Assembly: GCA_963662175.1 (NCBI GenBank)
Contig: OY759215.1
Location: 48,563,213-48,627,212 of the forward strand
Direction: 5' to 3'
From: Aradus depressus
Lineage: Eukaryota > Arthropoda > Insecta > Hemiptera > Aradidae
Length of the DNA: 64,000 nucleotides
In this document: piece after piece, positions 62,816 through 64,000 of the stretch
How the letters are laid out: each line of letters begins with the position of its first letter
Position numbering within the stretch: position 1 is the first letter of the stretch
Notes under the pieces: generated by a model
Told to the model about the DNA's origin: nothing
What the model saw: only the letters and a program-made list of their open reading frames with translations
Databases searched by the model: none
Position numbers and translations under genes: made by a program

Positions 62816-63264
62816 TTATTTACTTGCAATCTAAGCTTTATAGACGCTATTAACTGTCAGCTCTATAAGCCCTGCTTGCAATCTACCATCCGCAGTGAGT
62901 TAGTAGAGAAAAACCCCTTGCAATAAAGTCCTCTGATAAGTTTTTCTTTTAAATTTAGTTTCAATAATAATTTCATGACTAACCCGGGATAATACTTACT
63001 TTTCTTACTCATAAGAAACGTTAAAGCTACGGTTGACGGCTGTAATTTGCCAAATATTGTTTAAAATTGTCTGGACAAACTGCTATAAGTCTGGGACATC
63101 ATATCAACTGCAAAATAATATTTTAAGCCCTTTAATATAGTTTTCCTTGGATATATAAACTTTAATTTTAATGATCAGATACAATATCTATAAATAATGG
63201 GGAACTAAAATTGTCTAACTAAAAGATCAATTAAATCTGTGAAGTACAATCAACAATTAAAACT
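62816..63264. other. unassigned sequence
   Basis: AT-rich; no gene or repeat landmark recognised. Confidence 0.35.
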
Positions 63265-63504
63265 GAGGGCGCCGGTAGATCAGAGATAGCGTGCTTGCTT
63301 AATGAGCTCAAGATAGGGGGTTCAAAACCTTGAGCACGCCATCCTTCGGGGGGACGTTATGCGATTTAGGGTAGGGAAAATTTAGGCCTCCCAGAGTAGA
63401 ATCGGGCTCATGTCCACTAGAGTGACGAAAGAGCGCTCTGTACTAGGCGATATGACCTTGTATTTAAAGCCCGGGCATAAGTCATAATAACTAACTAAAC
63501 TAAC
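63265..63504 (+). repeat. SINE-A copy, internally deleted, AACT-type tail
   Basis: GAGGGCGCCGGTAGATCAGA head variant, B-box relic GGGGGTTCAAAACC, then CACGCCATCCTTCGG, ACGAAAGAGCGCTCTGT, and tail AAGTCATAATAACTAACTAA. The tail type differs from the CCTAA-tailed copies. Confidence 0.92.
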
Positions 63505-64000
63505 TTAATAATAGATTTGTTAAAAAATAAAGAACTAAAAGTCGTAAAAATTGTGTCGACTTTTTCATTGCACCTACTTCTTGAAACCTTCGACTGAAAT
63601 GTCCTCATTTACTGAGGACATATGATTGGAAAAGTTGACTCTTTCTTCTTGTGAATAGAAAAATAACTATTTAACGAAGTTAAACATATACCTTTTGGGT
63701 TATATAATCTACATTTAATTACAATTTAAACCGGGGCAAACAAAGAGCTCAAAGTGATTCATGAACAATGAAGTCTCATTTCGTTTGTTTGAAGGAGTTG
63801 TTTGAACAGGCAGGTCTCTTGGAGGATCTATTTCATTATTAGGCACATGATTAAGAATTACTTTAGTGGCTTCAACAGAAGATGAACCTTATTTCACAAA
63901 GATGAGAACGGAATCGAAATACGGAGTCTTTATCTAAACATAAAACTGACCCGCACAGTAGTTGGTAAGTGACAGTGTGTACCTCTTTGTTTGTAAACAT
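63505..64000. other. unassigned sequence
   Basis: No supported feature to the end of the window. Confidence 0.35.

Overview
The window is AT-rich, intron- and repeat-dominated eukaryotic DNA, almost certainly from an arthropod and most likely an insect. This rests on a jockey-clade LINE, I/R1-type LINE tails, a Tc1-like transposon, tRNA-derived SINEs, and a decayed exon resembling the ecdysone-pathway nuclear receptor E75. I cannot name the species. No complete host gene is visible. What remains of host coding sequence is a pair of GC-rich minus-strand exons (57668-57841 and 55126-55190, joined by an intron of about 2.5 kb), the E75-like exon (11884-12056) with two indels, and a weaker candidate exon at 3294-3387.

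Most of the window is a nested mosaic of a few interspersed families. SINE-A is a tRNA-derived SINE of about 340 bp, with more than 20 copies or fragments on both strands. SINE-B has a Ser/Leu-type tRNA head (four copies, two with clear target-site duplications). Rep-C is a family of about 400-550 bp bounded by inverted ACTTCCCCAGC / GCTGGGGAAGT ends, dominant from 42 kb to 62.7 kb. Rep-D is a related family near 5.6, 21 and 38 kb. There are also several foldback elements and TIR-bounded MITEs. These insert into one another: Rep-C contains a MITE that contains a LINE, Rep-C contains a jockey LINE with a 12-bp TSD, and Rep-C contains SINE-B with a 12-bp TSD.

Two systems stand out. First, 17846-20242 is a 2.4-kb element with inverted arms of about 450 bp flanked by TA. 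It carries a 361-codon ORF related to a large uncharacterised invertebrate protein family with PIN/XPG-like acidic motifs (GEDTD, SGCDTT). Second, several foldbacks (6.9-7.3, 12.5-13.2, 20.2-21.0, 25.5, 36.9 and, with an imperfect core, 40.1 and 41.3 kb) carry a recurrent motif. It reads CTGANGA, one base, a covarying stem, GAA, a palindrome and then A or C, and it matches a hammerhead ribozyme core as found in Penelope-like elements and retrozymes.

Layout: 1-4.5 kb AT-rich with one SINE-A and a candidate exon; 4.6-5.3 kb a 43-bp minisatellite grown from the SINE-A head; 5.6-9.7 kb repeats and a ribozyme-bearing foldback; 11.9 kb E75-like exon; 12.5-13.2 kb two foldbacks; 14-17.3 kb SINEs and Rep-C; 17.8-21 kb the PIN-ORF element and an adjoining foldback; 26.9-29.1 kb a Tc1-like transposon broken by frameshifts and an insertion; 29.7-31.3 kb LINE tails; 32-41.4 kb SINEs and Penelope-like units; 42-62.7 kb Rep-C territory with LINE tails, MITEs and the exon pair; 63.3 kb a final SINE-A.
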